From: a virus | Virus record (IMG/VR): IMGVR_UViG_3300032288_004964 | Coordinates: 62,001-126,000 of that record | Direction: 5' to 3' (one strand) | Length of the DNA: 64,000 nt | Shown here: positions 18,816-27,052 of the stretch, piece after piece | How positions within the stretch are numbered: the first letter of the stretch is position 1 | Layout of the letters: each line of letters starts with the position of its first letter | Program-made: the position numbers and the translations under genes | The notes under the pieces: model-generated | What the model was told of the DNA's origin: nothing | Databases searched by the model: none | Seen by the model: only the letters and a program-made list of their open reading frames with translations

Positions 18816-19067
18816 ATGAGTATTACACACGGACAACATCACGGTCAAAACTATGTTTCGGCTTTGAAGAAGAAATATGAGTTTCAAATGGAAGAAGCAA
18901 AGGCAAATTTAGCACTTTACTTTTCAAATACAAATCTTGCAGCAATTGGAGAACACTCTGATCTATTAACAGAACATGATAAGTGGATTGAACAATATGC
19001 AAATGCTAAAGATAAATTAGAGACACTGATGTCTTTGTATGACACAGTAACCAATATTAACGGATAA
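18816..19067 (+). CDS. Small hypothetical protein
   Basis: This 83-residue, mostly helical protein (EEAKANLALYF; ANAKDKLETLMSLYDT) begins MSITHGQHHGQN. It sits 14 nt after the previous gene and 18 nt before the next, so it is likely co-transcribed. No family is recognised. Confidence 0.45.
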   Translation: MSITHGQHHGQNYVSALKKKYEFQMEEAKANLALYFSNTNLAAIGEHSDLLTEHDKWIEQYANAKDKLETLMSLYDTVTNING

Positions 19068-19085
19068 AAATAAAAAATAAATAAT

Positions 19086-19724
19086 ATGAAAATAGAAACT
19101 AATGTAATTAAACCAGAAATTAAATTTCTTGAGAATGATGTTGAAAATATCATCATTACTCCTGAATATGAATCACCGCTTGATTCTAAACTTCAAGGAG
19201 TTGAAGAATTTATGAAGGCTAATGGTGGTAAAGGAAAGTCAGAATCTGAAAAAGATGAACTTTATAAACAATCACAACAATTGTGGCAAGATTTAGCTCT
19301 TTGTTTAAGAGATACAAAATATAATTTCCATCTTAACAGACCACAGTGGAAATTTTTAACTGATTTAGTTCTGGTTAAACTAGAATATGATGTGAATACT
19401 GTTTTCTTTGCAATAGAACTAACAGATCTTTTGGGCTCTATGAAAGATGTTAAATATTCAAATGATAAAGACCTAATTGCTTTTCCAGTTAATGCAACTG
19501 AAATCACTTATATCTATCATTTAATATCAAAACACAATGTAAAGGGTTTATCAAAAGATTCTTATACATTCGCACAGATTCTTAAAAGAATTGGTGCTAT
19601 CAGTAAGGTATTTAATTACTATGATACAACAATTAAAAATCTTTCAACTGAAATCCAAGATTGGATTACTTCACTTGAAGATGGTGTTACCATAGAAGGT
19701 AAAGCAGAATCAGAAACTGTTTAA
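19086..19724 (+). CDS. Hypothetical protein, last gene of the 18370-19724 operon
   Basis: This 212-residue alpha-helical protein includes KGKSESEKDELYKQSQQLWQ and a later NRPQWKFLTDLVLVKLEYD. No known motif was found. An intrinsic terminator with a 13-bp stem follows the stop codon. Confidence 0.45.
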   Translation: MKIETNVIKPEIKFLENDVENIIITPEYESPLDSKLQGVEEFMKANGGKGKSESEKDELYKQSQQLWQDLALCLRDTKYNFHLNRPQWKFLTDLVLVKLEYDVNTVFFAIELTDLLGSMKDVKYSNDKDLIAFPVNATEITYIYHLISKHNVKGLSKDSYTFAQILKRIGAISKVFNYYDTTIKNLSTEIQDWITSLEDGVTIEGKAESETV

Positions 19725-19745
19725 TATAAATAAAATAGAAATTAA

Positions 19746-19775
19746 TAAAAGTGGTACTTATTAGTACCACTTTTA
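19746..19775 (+). terminator. Intrinsic terminator
   Basis: A 13-bp inverted repeat TAAAAGTGGTACT / AGTACCACTTTTA with a 4-nt loop, downstream of the gene ending at 19724. Confidence 0.8.
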
Positions 19776-19785
19776 TTATATATAC
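19776..19785 (+). promoter_or_regulatory. Late-type promoter motif TTATATATAC
   Basis: It directly abuts the preceding terminator and ends 5 nt before the ATG at 19791. Confidence 0.45.
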
Positions 19786-19790
19786 TAATA

Positions 19791-19994
19791 ATGAATTCAA
19801 TACATGTTACATCTAAAACAAGTTCTATTAGAGCTACTTGGACTCGTGAATTATCAGAGGATTTGAATATGTATCATGGGTTGGATTTTGAAGATGAGCT
19901 ATCTCAAATTCTAAAGAAAGAACTACTAAAAGAAAGATGTAGTGATAGAAAAAAATCTATTAATAAAATTTTCAAACTACAAAAAACATCATAG
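19791..19994 (+). CDS. Small hypothetical late protein
   Basis: This 67-residue protein includes SSIRATWTRELSEDLNMYHG and DFEDELSQILKKEL, a short helical pattern that recalls segments of phage head proteins; I cannot assign it. It has its own late-type motif 5 nt before the start codon and an upstream terminator, so it is separately transcribed. Confidence 0.45.
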   Translation: MNSIHVTSKTSSIRATWTRELSEDLNMYHGLDFEDELSQILKKELLKERCSDRKKSINKIFKLQKTS

Positions 19995-20014
19995 TAAATT
20001 TTGATATAAATACT

Positions 20015-21253
20015 ATGAATGTACTCAGTGTTGTTAATTACTCTAAAATAAATCCCAATATATCAGTTATTAAATCTAAACTAGAAAACAAAAACAATAG
20101 TTTACAATTTCTTCCTCAAATTTTAGATAATTTATCAAAAGATAAAAACTTTAATTATAAAAATCAAAAATTAAAATCAGCTTATGCAATAGATATTGTT
20201 CATAATTTGATTTTAAAATATTATTTCAAAAAAGAAAATAAATTTCATTTACTAGCAACTATTCTTAAAGAGAAGTATGGTTATCTTTATAACTACTACA
20301 TTGATTACTTAATTGAGAGAAATATTATATTACTTCTTTCAAATCACCAGAAAGGTAAAAGTTCAAGAGTGTATTCGATAAATGAATCAGTTCTTAGAGG
20401 CAAAATCACAAGATATAATAATAAAGACAAAGTACTCCTAAAGAAGTATAAATCTAAAGTATCTCAAATAGAAGAAAATGATATTGAAAGTTCTTTAATA
20501 GATGTTGATATTAAAAGAAAACTAGTTAGTGATTTATTTGGTATTCAAATAGAATTTGATAGGTCAATTTTCTATTTAGATAGTCTTAAAAATGAAGATA
20601 TGGATATTTATAATAGAAATAAATATTCAGTAGAATGTGTTAAAGAAGGTCATATATTTTATCACTTTGATAATTATGGCAGAATGCACACTAACTTTAC
20701 TATACTTAAGGCTTTTATTAGAAAGAATTGTTTATTAATTGATGGTGAAGAAACTTGTGAAATGGATATTAAAAATAGTCAGCCTCTTTTCTTATCAAAA
20801 TTAATACAAGATAGTAATACAAAGTGGGTTGATAAAGATGAATTTGAGTTATTCAAGAGTCTAACTATTAACGGTAACTTCTATCAATATATTATGGATA
20901 ACATTAAAACAAAAGATAGAGGTATGGTTAAAGAATTAACATATAAAGTTCTCTTTGGTAGAAATGGTGCTACTAGCAAAGCTGATAAGATATTTATTAG
21001 TTTATTTCCCACAATACATAACTTTATTAAGTTATATAAAAAAGATCATAATGATTATAAAATATTAGCCTATGATTTACAAAAAGCTGAATCTAGTTTA
21101 ATATTCAATAAGATAATTAGACAAGTTATGAACTTATATCCAGATATTAAGATTGTTACAGTTCATGATAGTATAATTGTACCTAAAAAAAATAAAGAAG
21201 AGGTTTTGGCTATTTTTCAAACTAAACTTTATGAAGAATTCGGATTAATATAG
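20015..21253 (+). CDS. Minimal polymerase with family A (Pol I/T7 RNAP-like) palm motifs
   Basis: The protein is 412 residues. Three ordered motifs match the A-type right-hand polymerase superfamily. Motif A is CEMDIKNSQPLFLS (Asp, then SQP). Motif B is RGMVKELTYKVLFG, which fits R-x3-K-x7-[Y/F]-G. Motif C is TVHDSIIVP (HD). The N-terminal about 170 residues look like a helical winged-helix-type module (KEKYGYLYNYYIDYLIERNI). No exonuclease domain is present. At this size it could be a primase-like or single-subunit RNA polymerase-like enzyme, or a repair polymerase. TATAAATAC lies just upstream, and the next gene starts 1 nt after its stop codon. Confidence 0.6.
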   Translation: MNVLSVVNYSKINPNISVIKSKLENKNNSLQFLPQILDNLSKDKNFNYKNQKLKSAYAIDIVHNLILKYYFKKENKFHLLATILKEKYGYLYNYYIDYLIERNIILLLSNHQKGKSSRVYSINESVLRGKITRYNNKDKVLLKKYKSKVSQIEENDIESSLIDVDIKRKLVSDLFGIQIEFDRSIFYLDSLKNEDMDIYNRNKYSVECVKEGHIFYHFDNYGRMHTNFTILKAFIRKNCLLIDGEETCEMDIKNSQPLFLSKLIQDSNTKWVDKDEFELFKSLTINGNFYQYIMDNIKTKDRGMVKELTYKVLFGRNGATSKADKIFISLFPTIHNFIKLYKKDHNDYKILAYDLQKAESSLIFNKIIRQVMNLYPDIKIVTVHDSIIVPKKNKEEVLAIFQTKLYEEFGLI

Positions 21254-21254
21254 T

Positions 21255-22211
21255 ATGAAAAAGATTTTATTTCTATGTGCTCAACCAGATGTACCTTATT
21301 TTCATTGGCAGGTTGAGGTTATGATTCATAACTTTATGAAAGTTGGAATAAATCCAAATCATATTGAGATTTTATTTTCATATGATTCATCTCCATCTAA
21401 TCAAGGCAGAGAACTAGCCAGTAGATATCCTTATGTTAGATTCTTCTTTTACAAAAGAACAATTTTAGATAATGGTGGTTATATACCTATACTTAGACCA
21501 GATATCATAGAACAACATTTTATGAGTTATCCAGAGTTATCTAATGAAACTATTTTTTATCATGATTCGGATATTGTATTCAGAGAACTTCCAGATTTTA
21601 ATTCTATGAATAATGATGATATATGGTACCTAAGTGATACTATATCTTATATATGTGCTGATTATATAAAATCTAAATCAACTGAATTATTTATTGAGAT
21701 GTGTAGAATATCCGATATTGATCCTCAATTAGTAGAATCAAATAATTCTAATTCAGGTGGTGCTCAGTATCTAATGAAAGGTGTTGATTCTGAATATTGG
21801 AGAGAAGTTAAAGAAAAGGCTTTAGCTTTATATAAATATATGTCTAATAGAGAAAACATTGAAAGAAGGTCATTAACACCTGAAAAACTAGTTAATTATA
21901 ATCCTATACAAAAATGGTGTGCTGATATGTGGGCTGTCCTATGGATGTCTCTAAAAAGAGGAAATAAAGTTCAAATATCCAAAGAGTTAAATTTTAGTTG
22001 GGGAACATCACCAATTTCCGATTATAATTCATGTAAGATATTTCATAATGCTGGTGTTACAACATCTAGTGGTGGTTTATTTTATAAAGGCGAGTTTATT
22101 AATAAGAATCCATTTGAAGAGGATCTTTCCTTTGTTAAAAAAGACACCGCATCTTTTAAATATGTAGAGGCAATTTTATATGCTAAAGATATGAGAAATA
22201 AGCCTTTATAG
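21255..22211 (+). CDS. Glycosyltransferase-like protein
   Basis: This 318-residue protein starts MKKILFLCAQPDVPYFHWQV and has the DxD-type motif FYHDSDIVF at about residue 103 in a GT-A-like context. C-terminal signatures (KWCADMWAVLWMS and CKIFHNAG) fit large-phage glycosyltransferases that act on protein or sugar acceptors. It starts 1 nt after the polymerase-like gene and opens the glycan locus that continues to 30125. Confidence 0.6.
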   Translation: MKKILFLCAQPDVPYFHWQVEVMIHNFMKVGINPNHIEILFSYDSSPSNQGRELASRYPYVRFFFYKRTILDNGGYIPILRPDIIEQHFMSYPELSNETIFYHDSDIVFRELPDFNSMNNDDIWYLSDTISYICADYIKSKSTELFIEMCRISDIDPQLVESNNSNSGGAQYLMKGVDSEYWREVKEKALALYKYMSNRENIERRSLTPEKLVNYNPIQKWCADMWAVLWMSLKRGNKVQISKELNFSWGTSPISDYNSCKIFHNAGVTTSSGGLFYKGEFINKNPFEEDLSFVKKDTASFKYVEAILYAKDMRNKPL

Positions 22212-22235
22212 TTTTTTAAATAAATATATACCTTT

Positions 22236-22385
22236 GTGAAAAGGTTTTATCTAAAATATAAACATGAGACTATAAATGTAGTTGATTTGAATACTTTAGA
22301 AGAAGCTATTTCCTATTTCAGTAAGATAAAAAAATTATCTGTAAGTAATTTGTTGAAAATCTATATTGTCACAGACCAACATTAG
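22236..22385 (+). CDS. Small protein starting at GTG
   Basis: This 49-residue reading frame (MKRFYLKYKHETINVVDLNT, then a helical basic tail) fills the otherwise empty interval between 22211 and 22404. AAATATATAC, a one-base variant of the late-type motif, ends 4 nt before the GTG, the same spacing as at other late genes. An in-frame TAA at 22221 excludes a longer protein. The composition looks coding, with charged and hydrophobic residues alternating as in helices. Confidence 0.45.
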   Translation: MKRFYLKYKHETINVVDLNTLEEAISYFSKIKKLSVSNLLKIYIVTDQH

Positions 22386-22390
22386 ACTTT

Positions 22391-22400
22391 TAATATATAC
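22391..22400 (+). promoter_or_regulatory. Late-type promoter motif TAATATATAC
   Basis: An exact copy ending 3 nt before the ATG at 22404. Confidence 0.5.
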
Positions 22401-22403
22401 ATA

Positions 22404-22940
22404 ATGAATCTTCAAGGTCAAAATATATCTTATGTTATTTTATCATCCGATAGATTAGATGATATGATTTCTATTCTTTATGCTAAAGAATATCAAGTAA
22501 TTCCGATTAAAGGATATTATAGGGGTCAATATGAGGATTCGGTTATGGCTTTTGGTATGGTTGATAATGATAATTTAAGAAAAGATGTTTTATTTTTATT
22601 AAATCATTTTCATCAGGATTGTGCGATTATAAAATACTTAGGTGAACCATCAGCTAGAAAGATTTTTAAAGATGGATCCGAAAAACCACTTGGTATAGTA
22701 ATGTATAATACCGATGCTGAGAATGTTTCTTACTTATACAATGGTCATTCATTCTCATTTATAGAACAAGTTAGATATTGGAAACCTACTAAGAAAGAAG
22801 ATTTCAGAGTGGGTATGATTGTTGAGTATTTTAATAAAGATAAATGGTATGAGAGATTAGTTGAGAATCCTCATGATGAGTATGAAAAACTTTATAAATT
22901 ACTTATAAAGTATGATAAAGTTAGAGTAGCCTCTAAATAA
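22404..22940 (+). CDS. Hypothetical late protein
   Basis: This 178-residue protein begins MNLQGQNISYVILSSDRLDD. It looks alpha/beta, with a possible Rossmann-like start (VMAFGMVDNDNLRKDVLFLL) and a C-terminal basic region. It has an exact late-type motif 3 nt upstream. It overlaps the converging gene by 8 nt. No family is recognised. Confidence 0.45.
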   Translation: MNLQGQNISYVILSSDRLDDMISILYAKEYQVIPIKGYYRGQYEDSVMAFGMVDNDNLRKDVLFLLNHFHQDCAIIKYLGEPSARKIFKDGSEKPLGIVMYNTDAENVSYLYNGHSFSFIEQVRYWKPTKKEDFRVGMIVEYFNKDKWYERLVENPHDEYEKLYKLLIKYDKVRVASK

Positions 22941-23721
22941 TCTCAAACCACTTTATACACCTTTCCCAAGACCCTGGAGTTTCTGACATAAAATAAGTAG
23001 AATCACTTATATTATTAATAACATTTAAACCTATTTCTGGTTTATTTATATTTCTCATCAATATAACCTTTTTAGGATTAATCAAATGAGATGGTATGAT
23101 ATCAATTCCTGATATATTACCAGTTACTGTTGTTCCATTATTTTGAATAGTAAATGTATTACTTTTCAATAAATACATATAAACATCTAAACCAACCAAC
23201 ATTGAATTAGCTGGTCCTATTCTGCTATCCATAGCAATCATACTATTCAACATCATTATCTTAGATACTATTTTTCTAAAATTAGAATTATCATTATCAT
23301 AACTTGATAAAGTAGGATCATTCTTAATAGTGACATTCATACTTTGATTATTAGATGAAGTCATTGGATTTAAAGTCAATGATTCTAGCTTTTTTACTAT
23401 ATCATAATAAAGTGATTGATTATCTATCAGTTTTTGAGATTTAACAGTCAAACTTTTCATTTGAGTTGATACAGACATTATATAACTTTCTTCTTCTAAT
23501 CCCCATTCATTTGACTCTTTTTCATTATTCCATTCATCAACTTTATTCTCAAGAATTGCGTCAATTGTTAAATCTCTTCTTTTACTTTTCAGAATATTTT
23601 TATAATCTTCTGTGTCAGAATAAACATATTCTAAATAGTAAATAATCCCGCTAGGTAAAGATGGTTTTGAATTTTCTGAGTAATTACAGACTTTTTCTAA
23701 ATCATATCGAGTAACTGTCAT
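22933..23721 (-). CDS. Protein with a gp23-like capsid signature
   Basis: This 262-residue protein's central segment FRKIVSKIMMLNSMIAMDSR is followed by IGPANSMLVGLDVYMYL. It resembles the 'IA..TRRG.GN....S.DV' core of T4-type major capsid proteins. The end has PKKVILMRNINKPEIGLNVI and a WFEI C-terminus. It is much shorter than gp23 (521 residues in T4) and lies inside the glycan locus, overlapping the upstream glycosyltransferase by 20 nt. It may be a diverged capsid-derived or head-decoration protein. The likeness is by eye only. Confidence 0.35.
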   Translation of the reverse strand: MTVTRYDLEKVCNYSENSKPSLPSGIIYYLEYVYSDTEDYKNILKSKRRDLTIDAILENKVDEWNNEKESNEWGLEEESYIMSVSTQMKSLTVKSQKLIDNQSLYYDIVKKLESLTLNPMTSSNNQSMNVTIKNDPTLSSYDNDNSNFRKIVSKIMMLNSMIAMDSRIGPANSMLVGLDVYMYLLKSNTFTIQNNGTTVTGNISGIDIIPSHLINPKKVILMRNINKPEIGLNVINNISDSTYFMSETPGSWERCIKWFEII

Positions 23722-24469
23722 ACTTATTCTTCATTCCATTTTTCTGAGCTTGTGCGTTAGACATCTTCATTATTTCATCTTTACTCATTGCTGATGTTTT
23801 TTGCAATAATTCTAGGTTTCTCTGATAGTATTTCATATCAGGTGCTGTTCTTGAATGATATAAGTGATAACATTTATTAGGAAGTTCAATCCAATTTAAG
23901 AAGTGTTTAACTTTTAGAGATACAAAATCATCTTCAGCTCCCCATCCAACGAATGATTCGTTCCATCCACCAATTCTCATGATGGCATCTTTTCTAAACA
24001 CACAGATACCACCACAAAGAGGAACCTTTTGATGGTCTAATTCGCCTCTACCAGGTCTATTAATTTGTAGTATTTGTTCAAATCTTAATCCAGATTCATT
24101 TTGGTCTAAATCAATAACTGATTTATATGGATTCACCATTTCATATTGTTCTATTGCTTTAAGAGATTCTATAAATTGATTAGGATCCATTATTAAATCA
24201 GAATCTGCAAAAACTATGATATTTGAGTTTGAGTTTTTAATTGCTACATTAAATCCCCAAGATTTATTATAAGGTAATGTTGATTTTAAGAAAATATGTT
24301 TAGCTTTAAGATTTAAGTGTGATATTTTTGAATGTTTATCTTGTTCAACTATAATAACTTCAGACCCGACAAATCCATTTACCCAGTCTAATGTTTTTCT
24401 TAGATTTTGTAATCTATCTGGTGAGTGTCTGTAACCTATTACATAAGTAAAAGCATGTGTATAATTCAT
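23702..24469 (-). CDS. Family 2-type glycosyltransferase
   Basis: This 255-residue protein has the GT-A fold markers: YVIGYRHSPDRLQNLRKTL at the start, FADSDLIMD (DxD, about residue 95) and a C-terminal GGWNESFVGWGAEDDFV, the galactosyltransferase-type (Glyco_transf_7C) signature. It should transfer a sugar from a nucleotide-sugar donor in the cytoplasm. The overlap with the downstream gene suggests they are expressed together. Confidence 0.8.
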   Translation of the reverse strand: MNYTHAFTYVIGYRHSPDRLQNLRKTLDWVNGFVGSEVIIVEQDKHSKISHLNLKAKHIFLKSTLPYNKSWGFNVAIKNSNSNIIVFADSDLIMDPNQFIESLKAIEQYEMVNPYKSVIDLDQNESGLRFEQILQINRPGRGELDHQKVPLCGGICVFRKDAIMRIGGWNESFVGWGAEDDFVSLKVKHFLNWIELPNKCYHLYHSRTAPDMKYYQRNLELLQKTSAMSKDEIMKMSNAQAQKNGMKNKYDSYSI

Positions 24470-24488
24470 TAATGATATTATTTTTTAA

Positions 24489-25217
24489 TTATACTATAGA
24501 TATGTTGATTTGTTTTGATTCTATAAACTTTTTCACATCTAACTTTCCACTTTTTTCAGAACTATAGAAATTAGACAATGGTAGTGTTTTATCATATCCA
24601 AGTAAATCCACAATTATATCATTATATAGCGATTCACCAAATTTAAGCCAAATGTTATAATCATAATTTGTCTCATGTGTTGTGTGATATATCAGTTCAT
24701 CTTTTATATGATATAGATTTAGACCATTTTTAACACAAGATATTGGAACCCAGTAGTCCCACCAAGGCATTCCAATTACATACTTGTCATTTTTAAAAAT
24801 GTTTGTATATTTAGAATCAAATATAAAGATATCATATCCATATATAAATGGATATTTTTTATCACCATCTAATTCATATCTAGTTCCTATAAAAACTCCA
24901 TTCTTTAGGTATCTTTTATTTATGTTAATTTCACTATCCTCTTTTAATTTAATATCTGAATTTATTATAGCAACTATACCTGATGATTTTTCTTCTATAG
25001 CTTCTAATATAGCGTCCAGCTTAATAAGTCTTTTATTTTTATAATTAAATGTATTATTCGTTTCTATAAATATTACATTAGGATATATATCTTTTATTTT
25101 TTCAATTTCTTCTTTTAGGTTAACTGAATAAACTTGATAATACTTAGACCAAGTATTAATTGAATGACTTTGAACTTCAAAGTTTCCATATGGATTTATT
25201 GTTGTAAATATTTTCAC
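24489..25217 (-). CDS. Glycosyltransferase-like protein, GTG start
   Basis: This 242-residue protein has AIINSDIKL in a DxD-like position (about residue 85) and MPWWDYWVPISCVKNGLNLY followed by HTTHETNY, features seen in phage and capsule glycosyltransferases. The start is GTG at 25217: the ATG just upstream is followed at once by a stop. GAATATATAATAT, a late-type motif variant, directly precedes the GTG. Confidence 0.6.
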   Translation of the reverse strand: MKIFTTINPYGNFEVQSHSINTWSKYYQVYSVNLKEEIEKIKDIYPNVIFIETNNTFNYKNKRLIKLDAILEAIEEKSSGIVAIINSDIKLKEDSEININKRYLKNGVFIGTRYELDGDKKYPFIYGYDIFIFDSKYTNIFKNDKYVIGMPWWDYWVPISCVKNGLNLYHIKDELIYHTTHETNYDYNIWLKFGESLYNDIIVDLLGYDKTLPLSNFYSSEKSGKLDVKKFIESKQINISIV

Positions 25218-25246
25218 ATATTATATATTCAAAGACTTCTTGTTTG

Positions 25247-25260
25247 TAATATATAAATAC
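25247..25260 (+). promoter_or_regulatory. Late-type promoter motif TAATATATAAATAC
   Basis: It ends directly at the ATG at 25261. It combines TAATATATA with TATAAATA, the T4 late promoter core. Confidence 0.45.
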
Positions 25261-25869
25261 ATGAATATTATTTCCTTTCCTAGAAGTGGACAACATTTGA
25301 TAGAGAGTGTATTAAGACACTTATGTTTACAACATAACATTGATTTTACTTACTGTGAATATTATGGTTGTTGTAATACAATTCCATGTTCAAAAGGATA
25401 TTTAGTTAGTAAAAACCATGATTTTTCCTTGAACTTAGAGATAAAAAAGGATGTTAAATACATTTTACTTTATAGATCTGATATGATATTACAACTAGAA
25501 TCTTATTATAGATTTGCGATTAGAAATAAAGATGTGGAATACAACTATAATGACCTATTAAACTTCATAAAATCTAATACTAACTATTATAATAAATTTT
25601 TAAAAAAATGGGTAGAAAACAGTTATGATAATATAGTTAAAGTAGAGTATTATGATTTTGTTAATTATCCTGTTAAATATTCTAAAATAATTTTTAATCA
25701 CTTTTTTCCAAATTGTGAAATAAAGGAAGATGTATTTAATGATTTACCTAATTTGTACCTATCTATACATAGAGGATTTAAATCAACTAATTTGAATAGC
25801 AAAATTCAAATTTTGAATAAAATGAATGATGATTTGTATAATAGAATAAAATTAGACTTAATCGACTAA
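25261..25869 (+). CDS. Sulfotransferase
   Basis: The protein has 202 residues from the ATG at 25261, chosen because the late-type motif occupies the bases just before it. The N-terminal SFPRSGQHLIESVLRHL matches the 5'-phosphosulfate-binding loop of PAPS-dependent sulfotransferases (x-P-[KR]-S-G-[TQ]-x). The segment ILLYRSDMILQLESYYRFAI matches the 3'-phosphate-binding motif (R and S). It should transfer sulfate from PAPS to a sugar or other hydroxyl. It lies in the glycan locus and converges on the methyltransferase gene with a 12-nt overlap. Sulfotransferases are uncommon in phage genomes. Confidence 0.7.
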   Translation: MNIISFPRSGQHLIESVLRHLCLQHNIDFTYCEYYGCCNTIPCSKGYLVSKNHDFSLNLEIKKDVKYILLYRSDMILQLESYYRFAIRNKDVEYNYNDLLNFIKSNTNYYNKFLKKWVENSYDNIVKVEYYDFVNYPVKYSKIIFNHFFPNCEIKEDVFNDLPNLYLSIHRGFKSTNLNSKIQILNKMNDDLYNRIKLDLID

Positions 25870-26430
25870 TTTTTGAAAAATACATTTTTTATATTCTATA
25901 TTAGTTTTCATATTTTCTTTTGTGAATTTATGAACAAATCCAGACTCTGAAAATTCACTAACCGGTTTATATTTTTTTGAAACTTCAGTATCTTCAAACA
26001 TAAAGTTTGAGTTGTATATCACAATAAACCCATCTTTATTTAATTTCTCATCTAACCGAATGATAATATCATTAAATTGATTAAAGTTATAAATATCAGT
26101 TGAGTTATTAATTGATGATGTATCTGGCCATCTACAAAGTACACTCATACAGAATATGATATCAAATTTTTCATCTGGTATAATATTTGATATTTTAATT
26201 CTATCTACATTTTTAGTATATTTTTTACTAGTTTTTATTGATTTTTCATCTACTTCAACTCCAAATATCTCAGAATTGCCAAAAAACATAGCTAGTGTTA
26301 CTAATTCTTCACCACTTGAGCTACCAAAGCTTAGAATCTTACAGTTATATTTCTTTCTATTATCATAACAAAATTTAAATATATCAGGGTATCTATTTAT
26401 ACCGGTAGTTGTCATTTTTTGATGTAACAT
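25858..26430 (-). CDS. SAM-dependent methyltransferase
   Basis: This 190-residue protein has a class I Rossmann methyltransferase pattern: ILSFGSSSGEELVTLAMFFG (motif I, glycines replaced by Ser), IFGVEVDEKSIKTSKKYT (acidic residue at the end of beta 2) and FDIIFCMSVLCRWP (motif IV region). In a glycan locus the likely acceptor is a sugar. It starts 1 nt after the upstream gene's stop codon in the same operon. Confidence 0.65.
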   Translation of the reverse strand: MLHQKMTTTGINRYPDIFKFCYDNRKKYNCKILSFGSSSGEELVTLAMFFGNSEIFGVEVDEKSIKTSKKYTKNVDRIKISNIIPDEKFDIIFCMSVLCRWPDTSSINNSTDIYNFNQFNDIIIRLDEKLNKDGFIVIYNSNFMFEDTEVSKKYKPVSEFSESGFVHKFTKENMKTNIEYKKCIFQKLVD

Positions 26431-26431
26431 A

Positions 26432-27052
26432 CTATTTATCTTTTAATATTTTTCTCATAGCTTCTGATTTAGTCATTGAATTATCTGAACAATGTTTAAA
26501 TGAGCAATGTATTAAACTTGATTCAATTGGAAAATCTTCTACTAAATTATATGATTTTATAAATTCATTTTTTTCGCTAATTAGATTCATCATAATAATC
26601 ATATCAGATGTATGTTTTTTTCCATTATAATCTATAAAATAATCTTGACCTCTTTCACAAAATATATTAAAGATATTACCATAATGTTCACTATTTCCAT
26701 AGACTAAACAAGGAACATGTCCTTGTAATATAGAAAGTGACTCATACTTAATAGCATCATTTGGAGTAAAACCATTGTTTACTACGTCATAATCCGACAT
26801 CCAACCTCCACCTATCTGACTCATAGCTTTCCACCTTATATAACAAGTTATTTCATAATCTATGTTATTTACAGTTGGTATTTTATAGATTAAGTTATAC
26901 TCTTCATCTGTTATCAACACATCTTTTTTTGTGAGAACAATTGGCTCCCATCCAAATTTAATCCAGGAACATTTCCATAAGTCTATTAACTCTTCTTGAT
27001 TTGATCCATTATTAATAAAATCAATATTTTCATAAAATGTATATACTTTCAT
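26432..27052 (-). CDS. Glycosyltransferase with GGWMSDYDVV motif (GT32/capsular type)
   Basis: In this 206-residue protein, YIRWKAMSQIGGGWMSDYDV (about residues 73-92) is the GG-x-Y/W-x-D-x-D pattern of OCH1-like/GT32 and related capsule sugar transferases. It overlaps the upstream gene's stop by 4 nt (ATGA), indicating coupling. Confidence 0.65.
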   Translation of the reverse strand: MKVYTFYENIDFINNGSNQEELIDLWKCSWIKFGWEPIVLTKKDVLITDEEYNLIYKIPTVNNIDYEITCYIRWKAMSQIGGGWMSDYDVVNNGFTPNDAIKYESLSILQGHVPCLVYGNSEHYGNIFNIFCERGQDYFIDYNGKKHTSDMIIMMNLISEKNEFIKSYNLVEDFPIESSLIHCSFKHCSDNSMTKSEAMRKILKDK

